A stretch of DNA of 64,000 bases. It comes from CALGFI01 sp963786805. Its GTDB lineage: Bacteria > Actinomycetota > UBA4738 > HRBIN12. The translations under genes were made by a program, and so were the position numbers. Every line of letters starts with the position of its first letter. The stretch's first letter is position 1. Of this stretch, positions 61,965 through 64,000 are shown piece by piece. Under the pieces are notes generated by a model, which searched no databases, was not told the DNA's origin, and saw nothing but the letters and a program-made list of their open reading frames with translations. The stretch covers positions 186,001 to 250,000 of the forward strand of contig CAWBAK010000004.1 in assembly GCA_963786805.1 (NCBI GenBank). The letters are read 5' to 3'.

Positions 61965-63625
61965 CCGGTCCGCTCCATCGACTCCGGCGCCGAGACGCCG
62001 AGGAGACCGAGGAGGTTGGCGATCACCTGCTTCGACGCGGTGCAGAGCCACAGCCGAGCCTGCGTCAGCTCGGCGTCCTCCGACAGCACCGGGCACTCGG
62101 TGTAGAAGCGGTGGAACCTCGCCGCGAGGTCCTGCGCGGCGTGCGTGAGCCGATGCGGGGCGCGCAGGTCGGCGGCGGTGTGGATCTGTGCGGGCACGCC
62201 GGCGATCGCGCGGAGCAGGTCGAGCTCGGCCTCGTGGGTCAACAGGGAGAGGTCGGCCTCGTCGACGGCCCGAAGGGCGACCCCGCGCTCGGCCGCCTTG
62301 CGCAGGATCGAGGCGATCCGCGCGTGGCCGTACTGCACGTAGTAGACGGGGTTGTCCATCGACTGGCGCTTCACCGCCTCGATGTCGAAGTTCATCGTCG
62401 AGTCGTTGCTGAACATCAACAGATGGAATCGCGCCGCGTCGGCGCCGACCTCATCGATCAGCTGATCGAGCGTGACGAAGTCCCCGGCGCGCTTGCTCAT
62501 CGCCACCGGCTCGCCGCCGCGAAGGAACGAGACCCACTGATAGATGACGATCTCGACGGCGGAGGGGTCGTAGCCGAGCGCCTGCGCCGCCCCCCGGACC
62601 CGGACGACGTCCCCGTGGTGATCGGCGCCCCAGACGTAGACGAGGTGGTCGAACCCGCGCGAGAACTTGTCGATCAGGTACGCGCAGTCGGCGGCGAAGT
62701 ACGTGTGCCGGCCGTCGGAGCGGACGAGCACGCGGTCCTTGTCGTCGCCGAACGCCGTCGAGCGGAACCACGTCGCGCCCTCGGCCTCATACGCGAGCCC
62801 GGCCGAAAGGAGCCGTTCCACCGCCTCGGCCACCTCTCCGCGCTCGACAAGCACGCTCTCGGAAGTGAAGACGTCGAAGCGGACGCCGAAGCGGTCGAGC
62901 GTCGCGCGGATCCATTCGAGGACGCGCTTCACGCCTTCTTCGCGAAGCCGGATCATGCGCTCGTCCGGCGGCAGGTCCGCCAGACCCGGTCCCTCTTCCT
63001 CGAGGATGGTCTTGGCCAGGTCCGTGACGTAGTCGCCGTGATACCCGTCCTCCGGCACCGGAGCGTCGAGCCCGACCAGAGACAGGTACCGGGCCTCGAC
63101 GCTGGCGCCGAACCGGTCCATCTGTCCGCCGGCGTCGTTGAAGTAGAACTCGCGCTCAACCTCCCACCCGGCGAACTCGAGGAGCCCCGCGAGCGCGTCT
63201 CCGAGTGCCGCGTTCCGGGCGTGGCCGATGTGGAGAGGGCCCGTGGGGTTCGCGCTCAGGAACTCGACCTGCGCCCGCCGGCCGCTCGGCTCGGCCCGGC
63301 CGTAGGCGGCGCCCTTCTCGACCGTCTCCCGAAGCGCCGAGTGGAGCCAGATATCGGTCACCCGGAAGTTGATGAAGCCCGGCCCCGCCACCTCGGAGGA
63401 CTCCACGAGGTCCGACTGCGGAAGGTTACGGACGATCAGCTCGGCGACCTCGCGCGGCGGCATCCCGACGAGCTTCGCGAGCGAGAGCGCGAGGCTCGTC
63501 GCGAAGTCGCCGTGTTCCTTCTGGCGTGGCTTCTCGAGCTTGATCTCGAGCGGCGAACCGTCGGGCAGGAGGCCCGCCGCGACGACGGCCGAACGAAGCA
63601 GCTCGGAGAGTCGCTCCTCGATCAT
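61961..63625 (-). CDS. argS: Arginyl-tRNA synthetase
   Basis: 554 residues, class I. HIGH is at 132-135 (GPLHIGHARNA), with an N-terminal tRNA D-loop-binding domain, the MSKRAGDFVTLDQL equivalent of KMSKS, and a C-terminal DALR anticodon domain (YYVQYGHARI, ARFHRFYTECPVL). Length is normal. ATG at 63625. It heads the operon argS, GNAT, hom, thrC, thrB. Confidence 0.96.
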   Translation of the reverse strand: MIEERLSELLRSAVVAAGLLPDGSPLEIKLEKPRQKEHGDFATSLALSLAKLVGMPPREVAELIVRNLPQSDLVESSEVAGPGFINFRVTDIWLHSALRETVEKGAAYGRAEPSGRRAQVEFLSANPTGPLHIGHARNAALGDALAGLLEFAGWEVEREFYFNDAGGQMDRFGASVEARYLSLVGLDAPVPEDGYHGDYVTDLAKTILEEEGPGLADLPPDERMIRLREEGVKRVLEWIRATLDRFGVRFDVFTSESVLVERGEVAEAVERLLSAGLAYEAEGATWFRSTAFGDDKDRVLVRSDGRHTYFAADCAYLIDKFSRGFDHLVYVWGADHHGDVVRVRGAAQALGYDPSAVEIVIYQWVSFLRGGEPVAMSKRAGDFVTLDQLIDEVGADAARFHLLMFSNDSTMNFDIEAVKRQSMDNPVYYVQYGHARIASILRKAAERGVALRAVDEADLSLLTHEAELDLLRAIAGVPAQIHTAADLRAPHRLTHAAQDLAARFHRFYTECPVLSEDAELTQARLWLCTASKQVIANLLGLLGVSAPESMERTG

Positions 63626-63640
63626 CGGCGGGAACGCCGG

Positions 63641-64000
63641 TCAGGCATCCGCCCGGTCGATCGCCCGGCGAACCATCTCGACGAGGTCGGCGGGGTCGAA
63701 GGGCTTCGTGACGTGAGCGTGCACCTCGGCAGCGTAGCGGTCGCCCGATGCGCCGTCGCGGTCGGTGCCCGAAAGGACCAGCAGCGGTGTTTCGGTGAGG
63801 CCCGGCAGCGATCGAAGCCGCGTCACGAGCTCACGGCCGTCGATGTCCGGCAGGCCGAGGTCGAGCACGACCGCATCGGGTGTCTCCGCGGAGGCGGCAG
63901 CGACTGCCTGGGCCCCGGTCAGGGCCGTGCGGACCGAGAACCCCGCGGCCACGAAATTGACCTCGAGCATCCGCACCAAGATCGCTTCGTCATCGACGAG
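63641..64000 (-). CDS. Response-regulator receiver domain (5' end off window)
   Basis: 120 codons visible, ending at the TGA-type stop at 63641. The acidic pair (LVDDEAILVRML) lies at the very edge, the phosphoacceptor Asp is in AVVLDLGLPDIDG, the Thr/Ser switch in LLVLSGTDRD, and the conserved lysine in VTKPFDPADLV. No output domain follows, so it is a stand-alone CheY-like protein or the C-terminal receiver of a larger protein that begins beyond the window. It lies 15 bases before argS. Confidence 0.88.
   Translation of the reverse strand, partial: LVDDEAILVRMLEVNFVAAGFSVRTALTGAQAVAAASAETPDAVVLDLGLPDIDGRELVTRLRSLPGLTETPLLVLSGTDRDGASGDRYAAEVHAHVTKPFDPADLVEMVRRAIDRADA

Overview
The window is 64 kb of very GC-rich, gene-dense bacterial DNA with a housekeeping core. 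No stretch longer than about 160 bases lacks a gene, and I see no tRNA, rRNA, insertion sequence, phage gene or CRISPR array. The order argS, hom, thrC, thrB, rho, rpmE, prfA, prmC, sua5, wecA and the F-ATPase operon is the one known from Mycobacterium, with extra modules inserted. Together with frequent GTG starts, a DivIVA-type protein, a MarP-like protease and an isobutyryl-CoA-type mutase, this points to an actinobacterial chromosome, probably a deep-branching or uncultured lineage. I cannot name the genus.

Layout. 1-9.4 kb (minus strand): gatC-gatA (cut by the edge), an HD-GYP/HEAT-repeat signalling pair, a FolD homologue, ligA, an ApbE-like protein and mnmA. 9.4-13.2 kb (plus): etfBA, a pabB-pabC fusion and a small protein. 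13.2-18.3 kb: two tiny Cys-rich proteins, a GNAT enzyme, enoyl-CoA hydratase, a Fur-family regulator and a zinc/manganese ABC transporter (znuA-C-B), forming a probable zinc-homeostasis neighbourhood. 18.3-26.1 kb (minus): mutase and MeaB chaperone, a zinc-ribbon membrane protein, alcohol dehydrogenase flanked by SCP2-like proteins, a CPBP protease and a large membrane protein. 26.1-34.8 kb (minus): murA and the complete ATP synthase operon. 35-39.2 kb: a polyamine-type ABC transporter, potA-D-B-C. 39.4-49.7 kb: wecA, glyA, rpiB, a phosphatase, sua5, prmC, prfA, a DivIVA-like protein, a DUF1385 protein, rpmE and rho. 49.7-58 kb: transaldolase, 2-phosphoglycerate kinase, cyclic 2,3-diphosphoglycerate synthetase, a metallophosphoesterase, a MarP-like protease (plus), an L,D-transpeptidase (plus) and a glycogen-debranching-type glucosidase. 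58.1-64 kb: thrB, thrC, hom, a GNAT enzyme, argS and a response regulator cut by the right edge.

The most notable content is a translationally coupled pair encoding both dedicated steps of cyclic 2,3-diphosphoglycerate synthesis, a solute best known from thermophilic methanogenic archaea, placed between thrB and rho with a transaldolase and a phosphoesterase. Other points are a FolD with all three cyclohydrolase catalytic residues substituted, a mutase with the isobutyryl-CoA active-site pair, a TTGCA-type palindrome at the zinc genes, and probable leaderless promoters.

Caution: six genes (potD three times, atpG, glyA, rho, the glucosidase, rpmE) carry frame breaks, eight in all. Most look like one surplus base, so indel errors in the assembly are the likeliest cause. 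Coordinates for these genes span the whole broken gene.
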